Shown here: in pieces, positions 7,713-15,061 of the stretch
How the letters are laid out: each line of letters opens with the position of its first letter
How positions within the stretch are numbered: position 1 is the stretch's first letter
Assembly (NCBI RefSeq): GCF_030718205.1
Contig: NZ_JAUZQF010000012.1
Coordinates: 309,031-373,030 of the forward strand
DNA from: Nonomuraea turcica
GTDB taxonomy: Bacteria > Actinomycetota > Actinomycetes > Streptosporangiales > Streptosporangiaceae
Direction of reading: 5' to 3'
DNA length: 64,000 bases
The notes under the pieces: generated by a model
What the model saw: the letters and a program-made list of their open reading frames with translations, nothing else
Told to the model about the DNA's origin: nothing
The model's database searches: none
Position numbers and translations under genes: made by a program

Positions 7713-10172
7713 TCAGGAGCCCTTCTGGGCCGCCGTACGCCGCAGCCTGATGGTCTCCAGCAGGTCGAACCCGTCCAGCAGGCGCTCGCCGAAGCCCCGC
7801 AGCCGCCGCAACGTCGACGGAGGCATCAGCACCGCCCGCACCCGCCGCCCGCGTGACACCGTGGCCGCCAGAGCCTGCCGCACCGTACGCAGGTCCTTCT
7901 TCATGGGCCCGATCCGGCCGGGGTCCCTGGCGAACAACACCCGCTCGACCGCCGAGGCGATGGCGGACACGGCCGCCGAAGAGGCGGCGTCGAACTCGTA
8001 CTGCTGGGTCAGCCGCCGCGCGAGCGCCCGCGGGGTCTCGCTGGCCTGGCGGCCCATGCCGTAGTCGTACAGGATGTCGTCCAGCTCGGCCCAGGCCGCG
8101 GCCACCGACGGATGCCGGCCCGCGGCCCCCTCACCCGACACGATCCTGGCCGTCAGCTCGTCCGACGGTTGCGACACCTTCCAGCCCAGTGTGCGCACGC
8201 GCCGGTTCCTGGTGATCAGCCGCATGCCCGCGGGGATCAGCAGGACGAGGAGCAACGCCAGGGCTCCGATGCCGATCTGGGCGATCAGCGGCATCGACTC
8301 CTCCGTGGGCAGGGCGCCGGGGATGAGCTGGCTCTCCCGGTCGAGCGCGCGGATGTTGTCCCGCGCCTGCGGGTCGACCGGCTCGTCGGCGGCCGAGGAA
8401 CCGGTGGCCCCCGGCGTCGGCGCCGCGGAGGAGTCCGTGGGGCGGGGCGCGGGCTGCGTGTACGCGGGCACCCGCGCGCTGCCCTGGCCGAGCGCCCCGG
8501 CCGGAGTCGGCTCGAACGGCAACCAGCCCACGCCCTCGAAGTACAGCTCGGGCCAGGAGTGGGAGTCGGTCGTGCTGACCTCCCACCGGTTGCCGATCTT
8601 GGTACCGCCCGTGTAGCCGATCGCCACCCGGGACGGGATGCCGACCAGCCTGGACAGCACCGCCATCGACACCGCGAACTGCTCGCAGTAACCCGCCCGG
8701 GTCTGGAGCAGGAAGTCCCGCAGCGCCGAGGTGCTGTGCCCCTGCGTGCGCAGCGTGTAGGTGAAACCGCCGGTCTTCGTGAAGAACTGCTGGAGCTTCA
8801 CCGCCGCGTCGTAGTCCGACGTGGCATTCGCGGTCTCCCTGTCGGCCAGCTCTCTGATGTCGGGAGGCAGGTCGTCGGGCAGCCTCAGATAGCGCTGGTC
8901 CACCGCCTCCTGGTTGCCGTTCAGCGACTCCAGCAGGTCGGAGGTCGGCTCCGGCTCGCTGGTGGCCACGTCGTACTCCAGCCCGGCGGCCTCGTCGCGG
9001 GTGGAGAAGACCATCAGCGAGCTGACGTCGGCGCGCCAGTCGCCGTCCACCTGGACCTGCCTGGGCGGGTACGGCAGCGGCAGGAACTTCAACGCCGCGA
9101 TCTCGTCGCTGATCTGAATGTTCGTCAGCACGCTGTTGATCTTCGGATTCCCGGTGAGCCCGGGCGGCGGCGGCAGCGGGCCGTTGTCCGTCCTGTTGTC
9201 GGGAGACCCCTTCGGCTGCGTCATGCCGAACTGCTGGCCGTCGAACGTGTCCAGCGCGTAGATCCGCAGGTAGCGCGGCTTGTCGTCGTTGTTGGCGTAG
9301 GTGAGGACCGTCCGCCGCTCCGGCAGGTCCAGCTGCCCCTTCAGGTTGGCGATCGGGTTGGGGATGCTGATCGAGTTGCCCCGGCCGCCCGTGCCGCTGC
9401 CGCCCACGCCGAACTGGAAGAACGACACCGGCTCCATCGTCGGCAGCAGGGCCGGCACCAGCACGGCCAGCGCGATCGCGGCGAATCCGATGCGCTTGCC
9501 CGACACCCGCAGGCCACTGGTGTCGGCGGAGGCCTGCGGGCCTCTCGCGGACGGACCCGTGGCCGGCCGCGCCGCCAGCCGCGTGCGGCGCACCAGCACC
9601 GCCCGGCCCCAATGGCCCACCCGCTCACGCCCGTCGGCGATCAGCAGGCCGACGAAGCCGAGCGCGGCGATGATGAACGCCGGCCAGCTGATCGGATCGG
9701 GCAGGATCGTCGCCGGGACCGTCGCCAGCGCCAGCAGCGGCAGCCCGGCCAGTGCCGCCCGCCGCAGCCGCGCGGCGAACAGATCCACGATGATCGCGAT
9801 GAGCGCCACCCCGCCGGCGGTCAGCAGCGTGATGCCTTCCGTCGGGGGCACGGGCGCGGCGAACCGCTGGATGTCGGCCCACCCGACGCCGAGCAGCCGG
9901 CCCAGTTCCACCACCGACCCCCTGGTCGGCACGAACACCGCCCAGGCCTCCTCGGCGGCGAACGACGCGGTCAGGTAGATCCACGTCGCGGCCACGCCCA
10001 GGAGCGTCGCCGCCCACGCCGGCAGCGACAGCCGGCTGCTTACCAGTCCCGCCGCCACCACGGCGAGCACGGCCCCCAGCGAGGCCCAGAACCACGTCCC
10101 GCCCTCGAAGAGCGGATAGAGGAGCATGGCCGCGGCGAACGCGGCCACGCCCGAGGCGATCGTCAGCCTCAT
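7713..10172 (-). CDS. TgpA-like membrane transglutaminase
   Basis: An 819-residue protein with an N-terminal block of about five or six membrane helices, a large extracytoplasmic transglutaminase-like domain, another membrane helix (GIGALALLLVLLIPAGM) and a C-terminal cytoplasmic DUF4129-like helical region (AWAELDDILYDYGMGR). The cysteine (RAGYCEQFAVSMAVLSRL) and histidine (DSHSWPELYFEGVGW) of the catalytic triad are clear. The third position reads FEPTP, with Glu where Asp is usual. Its ATG overlaps the stop of the DUF58 gene by four bases (ATGA), so the two are coupled. MoxR/DUF58/transglutaminase modules are widespread and are thought to assemble or remodel cell-surface protein complexes; the substrate is unknown. 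Confidence 0.9.
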   Translation of the reverse strand: MRLTIASGVAAFAAAMLLYPLFEGGTWFWASLGAVLAVVAAGLVSSRLSLPAWAATLLGVAATWIYLTASFAAEEAWAVFVPTRGSVVELGRLLGVGWADIQRFAAPVPPTEGITLLTAGGVALIAIIVDLFAARLRRAALAGLPLLALATVPATILPDPISWPAFIIAALGFVGLLIADGRERVGHWGRAVLVRRTRLAARPATGPSARGPQASADTSGLRVSGKRIGFAAIALAVLVPALLPTMEPVSFFQFGVGGSGTGGRGNSISIPNPIANLKGQLDLPERRTVLTYANNDDKPRYLRIYALDTFDGQQFGMTQPKGSPDNRTDNGPLPPPPGLTGNPKINSVLTNIQISDEIAALKFLPLPYPPRQVQVDGDWRADVSSLMVFSTRDEAAGLEYDVATSEPEPTSDLLESLNGNQEAVDQRYLRLPDDLPPDIRELADRETANATSDYDAAVKLQQFFTKTGGFTYTLRTQGHSTSALRDFLLQTRAGYCEQFAVSMAVLSRLVGIPSRVAIGYTGGTKIGNRWEVSTTDSHSWPELYFEGVGWLPFEPTPAGALGQGSARVPAYTQPAPRPTDSSAAPTPGATGSSAADEPVDPQARDNIRALDRESQLIPGALPTEESMPLIAQIGIGALALLLVLLIPAGMRLITRNRRVRTLGWKVSQPSDELTARIVSGEGAAGRHPSVAAAWAELDDILYDYGMGRQASETPRALARRLTQQYEFDAASSAAVSAIASAVERVLFARDPGRIGPMKKDLRTVRQALAATVSRGRRVRAVLMPPSTLRRLRGFGERLLDGFDLLETIRLRRTAAQKGS

Positions 10173-11431
10173 GCCGCACCTCCCGCGGGGTTGACCGCAT
10201 ACCTGCCGCGGTTGGCGGCGTCCTGCCAGACCGATGCGATCGAGGTGCCCGCGGGCATCCGGACGATGCGCCAGCCGTACCCGGCCAGAACGGTCTGCGC
10301 GGCCTGATGATCGTCCGCAGTCTCCTTGTCGCCCCCGTCCCATGTGTCCACGTCGAGCAGGACCGCCACCCCGGTGATGCCGCTGTGCCGCAACCTGGCC
10401 AGTTCTCTTGCCTCCTCCGCGTCCAGCGCGCCGAGCACGGCCACGATCAGACCGTCGCCGCCGCCCTGGCGCAGGGCGGACACGCCCATCTCCAGGGAGC
10501 GGGCCGGGCTGTGCCGTACCACGGCGAGGGTGTCGAGCAGCGAATGGCTCAGGCCGGTGTCCGTCAGGTGCTCGGCGCCCTGGTCGGTCACCAGCCGCAG
10601 GCCGAGGCCCTCGCGGGCGAGATGCACGCCGATGGAGGCCGCGGCTGAGACCGCCACCTCGAACGACGAGCGCGGCCCCTCGCCGCGATGCGCGTGCCTG
10701 CGGGTGTCGAGCAGGAGCGCGCCGCGGCTCTGCCACTGCTGCTCCTCGCGGCGCACCATCAGCTCGCCGTGGCGGGCCGTCGAGCGCCAGTGCACCCGCC
10801 GCAGGTCATCGCCCTGCCGGTACTCGCGCGGCGCCACGTCGTCGTCGCCCGCGGCCGCCACGCTCCTGGTACGGCTGTCGCCGCCGCCCGTCCACTCGCC
10901 CGACAGCCGTACGTGCGGCAGCGCCGCCACGTGCGGCGTCACCACGAGCGTGTCGCTGATCGTGAACGAGCGGGTCAGCTCCACCAGCCCGAACGGGTCG
11001 GCGATGCGGATGGACAGCGGCCCGATCGTGTAACGGCCCCGCAGGTCGGAGCGCACCCGGTAGTCGATCTCCCGCACGCCGCGCGGCTCGACCCGGTCGA
11101 GCACGAACCTAGGGCGGACGCCCAGCGCGTAGGGGACGGTGTCCTCGATGAGCAGCAGGCCGGTCGGCAGCCTGGTGACGTTCTCCAGCCGCAGGGTCAC
11201 GGTGGCCTCGCCGCCCACCTCGGCCCTGGGCGGGTCGAGCCGCCTGGCGCAGCTGAGCCGGTAGCGGGTCCGTGCCACGACCAGCGCGGCCAGCAGCGGC
11301 AGCGCCGTCACCAACACCCCGATCCTGAACAGGTCGTTCTCACCCAGGAAGAGCGCCATGAGCAGCGCCGCGATCCCGGAGGCGAGGAACGACCTGCCCC
11401 TGCTGGTCAGCGCCCGCAGTCCGGCCCTCAC
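10169..11431 (-). CDS. DUF58 domain protein
   Basis: A 420-residue protein with two N-terminal membrane helices (FLASGIAALLMALFL and IGVLVTALPLLAALVV), a beta-rich segment and the conserved DUF58 core REYRQGDDLRRVHWRSTARHG. The C-terminal part has a von Willebrand-A-like fold expected to bind a partner. It is the middle gene of a moxR-DUF58-transglutaminase operon and overlaps the transglutaminase gene by four bases. The GTG start is the first position that allows the basic N-terminus (RAGLRALTSRGRS) before the first helix. The family is generally taken as a partner of MoxR ATPases. Confidence 0.9.
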   Translation of the reverse strand: MRAGLRALTSRGRSFLASGIAALLMALFLGENDLFRIGVLVTALPLLAALVVARTRYRLSCARRLDPPRAEVGGEATVTLRLENVTRLPTGLLLIEDTVPYALGVRPRFVLDRVEPRGVREIDYRVRSDLRGRYTIGPLSIRIADPFGLVELTRSFTISDTLVVTPHVAALPHVRLSGEWTGGGDSRTRSVAAAGDDDVAPREYRQGDDLRRVHWRSTARHGELMVRREEQQWQSRGALLLDTRRHAHRGEGPRSSFEVAVSAAASIGVHLAREGLGLRLVTDQGAEHLTDTGLSHSLLDTLAVVRHSPARSLEMGVSALRQGGGDGLIVAVLGALDAEEARELARLRHSGITGVAVLLDVDTWDGGDKETADDHQAAQTVLAGYGWRIVRMPAGTSIASVWQDAANRGRYAVNPAGGAA

Positions 11432-11451
11432 AGCGCCTCACTCAACCCGTG

Positions 11452-11493
11452 CCGTTGATGGATGTCCTCGCTTCGCTGCGGATCCATCAACGG
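11452..11493. repeat. 12-bp inverted repeat at the moxR/DUF58 junction
   Basis: CCGTTGATGGAT (11452-11463) and ATCCATCAACGG (11482-11493) form a perfect 12-bp stem with an 18-base loop. The right arm covers the last codons and stop of moxR. It lies inside the operon and has no T run, so it could be a processing site or a partial terminator that lowers expression of the two membrane genes relative to moxR. Confidence 0.7.
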
Positions 11494-12464
11494 CCCCGGG
11501 TCTCCGGCACCGGCACGCGCCTGATCAGATCGGTCACCACCTGCTCGGGCAGGCGGCGCTGGCCCTGGGCCTCGACGCTGGGCAGCAGCCGGTGCGCCAG
11601 CACCGGAACGGCCAGGTCCTGCAGATCGTCCGGGATGACGTAGTCGCGTCCCGCCAGTGCCGCGTGCGCCCTGGCCGCCCTGACCAGCTGCAGCGTGGAC
11701 CGGGGTGAGGCGCCCAGCCGCAGGTCGGGGGAGTGGCGGGTGGCCACGACCAGGTCGATGGCGTATTTCTTGACCGCCTGCGAGACGTAGACGCCGCGGA
11801 CGGCCTCGATCAGCGCGCGCACCTCCGACGTCTTGGCCACCGGCTGCAGCTTGTCCAGCGGCGAGGTGCCGCCGTGCACGTCGAGCATCTCCAGCTCGGC
11901 CGTCGGCTCGGGGTAGCCCATGGCGACCCTGGCGGTGAAGCGGTCACGCTGCGCCTCGGGGAGGGGATAGGTGCCCTCCATCTCGATCGGGTTCTGGGTG
12001 GCGATCACCATGAACGGCGCGTCGAGCTCGTACGTCACCCCGTCCACCGTGACCTGGTGCTCCTCCATGCACTCCAGCAGCGCGGACTGGGTCTTGGGGG
12101 AGGCGCGGTTGATCTCGTCGCCGACGACGATGTTGGCGAAGACGGGTCCCGGCTTGAACTCGAACTCCCGGGTCTGCTGGTTGTACGCGCTCACGCCGGT
12201 GATGTCGCTCGGCAGCAGGTCGGGGGTGAACTGAACCCGGCGGACGGGACAGTCGATGGAACGAGCCAGCGCCTTGGCCAGCATGGTCTTGCCCACTCCT
12301 GGGACGTCCTCGATCAGGAGGTGGCCCTCGGCGAGCAAGACGGTCAGCGTGAGGCGGACGGCGTCACTCTTGCCCTCGATCACCGATTCGATCGCTTCCC
12401 GGATCCGGTGGGCTGTGGTGACCAGCTCGTCGAGCTGGGGAGGGACGTCATGGGTTACTGCCAC
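11487..12464 (-). CDS. MoxR-family AAA+ ATPase
   Basis: A 325-residue chaperone-like ATPase. The Walker A motif EDVPGVGKTMLAKALA, Walker B VVGDEINRASPKTQSALLE, sensor 1 (MVIATQNPIEMEGTYPLPEAQ) and the C-terminal lid domain (GASPRSTLQLVRAARAHAAL) are all present and intact. MoxR proteins remodel or activate VWA-containing partners, here most likely the adjacent DUF58 protein. The GTG start follows GGAGG by only four bases, but no better start is available. It is the first gene of a minus-strand three-gene operon that diverges from mraZ. Confidence 0.93.
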   Translation of the reverse strand: MAVTHDVPPQLDELVTTAHRIREAIESVIEGKSDAVRLTLTVLLAEGHLLIEDVPGVGKTMLAKALARSIDCPVRRVQFTPDLLPSDITGVSAYNQQTREFEFKPGPVFANIVVGDEINRASPKTQSALLECMEEHQVTVDGVTYELDAPFMVIATQNPIEMEGTYPLPEAQRDRFTARVAMGYPEPTAELEMLDVHGGTSPLDKLQPVAKTSEVRALIEAVRGVYVSQAVKKYAIDLVVATRHSPDLRLGASPRSTLQLVRAARAHAALAGRDYVIPDDLQDLAVPVLAHRLLPSVEAQGQRRLPEQVVTDLIRRVPVPETRGR

Positions 12465-12835
12465 CAGGCCTCCATGAGAAGTGCTACGGCTGTCCCGGGG
12501 TGCTTTGCGGGAGCCATGCCATTCCTTTTCATTGTGGTTACGACCCTACGACGCTGTGGGTTCTCGAGCGACATTTGTGGATATTCCAGGGAACCTGGGT
12601 GATGTTCCCGTTCTTGTCGCATGGCGGTGCGAATCCCGTGACAGAGCACCCGCGAACCGCCCCACTTTCCCCCACCCCGACCATCGCGAAGGGTCTCGGC
12701 CCCTATTTCTTCGATCTTTTGAACCCTCGACACGCCCATGAGGGTTGACCGCGCGGCCACCGCGCTCCACCCGGCTTCATCGCGCTGACCTGCGGTAACG
12801 CAACGGAAACGAGTGATGAAGACGGTTCGAATCAG
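12465..12835. other. Divergent intergenic region between moxR and mraZ
   Basis: These bases must hold the moxR promoter on the minus strand and sequence upstream of the mraZ promoter on the plus strand. The region is less GC-rich than its flanks, for example around 12525-12560 and 12700-12725. I found no convincing gene and no certain moxR promoter hexamers. Confidence 0.4.
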
Positions 12836-12881
12836 TTGACGGTGGGGAGAAGTGGAGTATGGTGGTGCGCAGTGGAGAGCC
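12836..12881 (+). promoter_or_regulatory. mraZ promoter with four 10-bp-spaced MraZ-type repeats
   Basis: A -35-like TTGACG (12836-12841) and -10-like TATGGT (12858-12863) are 16 bases apart. Overlapping them, GTGGNG occurs at 12842, 12852, 12862 and 12872, i.e. four direct repeats with exact 10-base periodicity (GTGGGG, GTGGAG, GTGGTG, GTGGAG). MraZ is known to bind tandem TGGG-like repeats separated by five bases upstream of its own operon. The overlap with the promoter predicts autorepression of the dcw cluster. Confidence 0.8.
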
Positions 12882-12928
12882 CGGTGCACCAGCGCTGAGC
12901 GCTTCGCAAGGCACGGGAGGTGGGGCCG

Positions 12929-13360
12929 GTGTTCCTCGGCACCCATCAACCGCGTCTGGACGACAAGGGACGGCTGTTCCTGCCGGCTAAGTACCGTGAG
13001 GAGCTGGCGGAGGGTCTTGTGATCACCAAAGGCCAGGAGCGATGCCTCTACGTCTTTCCTGTGGAGGAGTTCCAGCGCATTACCGAGGCTCTCAGCACCG
13101 CCCCGGTCACCGCCAAGGCGGTGCGTGACTACAGCCGCGTCTTCTTCGCCAGCGCGTCCGACGAGAAGCCAGACAAACAAGGACGCATCACGATCCCGCA
13201 GGGCCTGCGGCAATACGCCGGTCTGGAGCGTGACTGCGTTGTCATCGGGGCCAACACCCGGCTGGAGATCTGGGACGCGGGGGCCTGGGACACCTATCTC
13301 AGTGACCAGGAGCAGGCGTTCGCCGATCTGTCGGAGGAGGTGCTGCCAGGGATCTTGTAG
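12929..13360 (+). CDS. mraZ: Transcriptional regulator MraZ
   Basis: A 143-residue protein with two SpoVT/AbrB-like halves. The first is FLGTHQPRLDDKGRLFLPAKYREEL and the second contains the matching D-E-K-x-D-K-Q-G-R-I-x-x-P pattern. MraZ oligomerises as a ring and binds repeats upstream of the division and cell-wall cluster. The GTG at 12929 follows GGGAGG by eight bases and gives the normal N-terminus; a GTG at 12920 would overlap the ribosome-binding site. It is the first gene of the dcw cluster, and the four 10-bp-spaced repeats over its promoter are its likely operator. About 220 bases without another gene separate it from rsmH. Confidence 0.95.
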   Translation: MFLGTHQPRLDDKGRLFLPAKYREELAEGLVITKGQERCLYVFPVEEFQRITEALSTAPVTAKAVRDYSRVFFASASDEKPDKQGRITIPQGLRQYAGLERDCVVIGANTRLEIWDAGAWDTYLSDQEQAFADLSEEVLPGIL

Positions 13361-13581
13361 GAGTCACGGTCGATCCGTCGGTGATGTCGTTCGGCGAGGT
13401 CTCCACCCGCAACCACTGTCTGCCAACTGATGCACCTTCCCCGGTGTCAGAGGGCAGACGTCCACGAAGAGGGTGCGGATGGGGACCTGGCCGGGCGGCG
13501 CCGGGTGGGGACCCAGGAATGACCACGATCGACCGATAAGCGCGTCATCCGCGAGCAAGGGCGCGAGAGGGGGGTTTGGAG

Positions 13582-14547
13582 ATGGACGACAACGTCGGCA
13601 CCGGCGGTCACGTTCCGGTGATGCTCGAGCGCGTTCTGGAGCTGCTCGGTCCCGCGCTGTCCGGGCCGGCACCGGTCGTCGTCGACGCCAACCTCGGCCT
13701 CGGCGGCCACTCGGAGGCCCTGCTCGCCGCCTACCCGGCGCTCCACCTGATCGGGATCGACCGCGATCCTTTCGCGATCGAGTTCTCGACCCGCAGGCTG
13801 AGCCCGTACGCAGACCGGATCACCCTGGTCCACGCCTCCTCCGGCGACCTGGCCGAGGTGCTCGCCCACGCGGGGCGCACCACGATCGACGGAGCGCTGT
13901 TCGACCTGGGGGTCTCCTCGCCGCAGCTGGACGAGGCCGAGCGCGGGTTCGCCTATTCCTACGACGCGCCTCTCGACATGCGGATGGACACCTCGCAGGA
14001 GCTGACGGCGGAAACGGTGGTCAACACCTACTCCGCCGCGGAGCTGACCCGCATTCTGCGCGACTACGGCGAGGAGCGCTTTGCTCCGCGTGTCGCGGGC
14101 CTGATCATTAAGGAACGGGCTAAAGAGGCAATAACCTCGACGAAGCGGCTAGCGGACATCGTTCGCGAGGCGATTCCCGCCGCTACTCGGCGCACCGGGG
14201 GAAACCCCGCCAAGAGGACTTTTCAGGCGCTGCGCATCGAGGTGAACGCGGAGCTGACCGCCCTGGAGGCGGCGCTTCCCGCGGCGCTCGACGCGCTCGC
14301 GCTGGGTGGGCGAGTCGTCGTGCTCTCCTACCACTCACTGGAGGACCGGCTCACCAAGCAGGCCCTCACGGCGCGAACCAGGGACACCAGCCCCCCCGGG
14401 CTGCCCGTCCCGCTGGAGGCTCATCAGCCCAGGTTCCGCATGCTGACGAGGGGAGCAGAGCTCCCAAGCGAAGAAGAGCTCGCCCGCAACCCGCGGGCGG
14501 CCTCGGCCCGGCTACGGGCGGCAGAGAGGATCCGTGTTGACCACTGA
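13582..14547 (+). CDS. rsmH: 16S rRNA (cytosine-1402-N4)-methyltransferase
   Basis: A 321-residue RsmH (MraW), which methylates N4 of C1402 in the 16S rRNA decoding centre using SAM. Visible motifs are GGHVPVMLERVLELL at the N-terminus, the SAM-binding VVDANLGLGGHSEALL, FDLGVSSPQLDEAERGFAYS, and the C-terminal KRTFQALRIEVNAEL and VVVLSYHSLEDRLTK. Length is normal. The ATG at 13582 lies behind a run of six G's; a TTG six bases earlier is also open. The gene overlaps ftsL by 14 bases, supporting coupled expression. Confidence 0.96.
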   Translation: MDDNVGTGGHVPVMLERVLELLGPALSGPAPVVVDANLGLGGHSEALLAAYPALHLIGIDRDPFAIEFSTRRLSPYADRITLVHASSGDLAEVLAHAGRTTIDGALFDLGVSSPQLDEAERGFAYSYDAPLDMRMDTSQELTAETVVNTYSAAELTRILRDYGEERFAPRVAGLIIKERAKEAITSTKRLADIVREAIPAATRRTGGNPAKRTFQALRIEVNAELTALEAALPAALDALALGGRVVVLSYHSLEDRLTKQALTARTRDTSPPGLPVPLEAHQPRFRMLTRGAELPSEEELARNPRAASARLRAAERIRVDH

Positions 14548-15061
14548 GCAGGAGACCGGCCGGGGTACGGCCGTCCGTCGCGCGGTGCCCAAGACGGGCA
14601 CGCGCCGGTACGCGGCGCCGCACCAGTCCAAGCCGCGTCCCCGTCCTGACACGCGCCCTGAGACCGGCGGGACGGCGCCGGACGCCGAGCGGACGCGCAC
14701 CGACGCCGGCCGCCGCGAGACGCGGGCGGGCGCCCGTGCCGTGCCGCGGCGCCCATCCGCGCGCCGCCAGCGCACGCCGTTCGTGCTGCTCGTCGTCGGG
14801 CTCATGTCCGGCGGCCTGGTCAGCCTGCTGTTGCTCAACACCATGCTGGCCAAGGACACCATCACCGACGCGACGCTGCGCGAGGAGATCGCGGTGGCCC
14901 GGCGGGAGAACGAGAAGCTTGAGCAGGAATACCAGCTCAAGACGCAGCCCGAAGCGATCGCCAAGCTGGCCGAGCAGCAGGGGCAGCAGCCCGACTGGGA
15001 CAACGTCAACGGCTGGACCAGCGCCGGTGACCGGGTCGGCCGGGTGGACACGGAGCGGTGA
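14534..15061 (+). CDS. ftsL: Cell division protein FtsL-like
   Basis: A 175-residue bitopic membrane protein with a long basic, Arg/Pro/Thr-rich cytoplasmic N-terminus of about 80 residues, one membrane segment (FVLLVVGLMSGGLVSLLLL) and a periplasmic coiled-coil (REEIAVARRENEKLEQEYQ). This is the FtsL architecture, which forms a complex with FtsQ and FtsB and links to FtsI and FtsW. FtsL sequences diverge widely, so the call rests on topology and position between rsmH and ftsI. The GTG start overlaps the end of rsmH, and its stop overlaps the GTG of ftsI. Confidence 0.88.
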   Translation: MLTTEQETGRGTAVRRAVPKTGTRRYAAPHQSKPRPRPDTRPETGGTAPDAERTRTDAGRRETRAGARAVPRRPSARRQRTPFVLLVVGLMSGGLVSLLLLNTMLAKDTITDATLREEIAVARRENEKLEQEYQLKTQPEAIAKLAEQQGQQPDWDNVNGWTSAGDRVGRVDTER

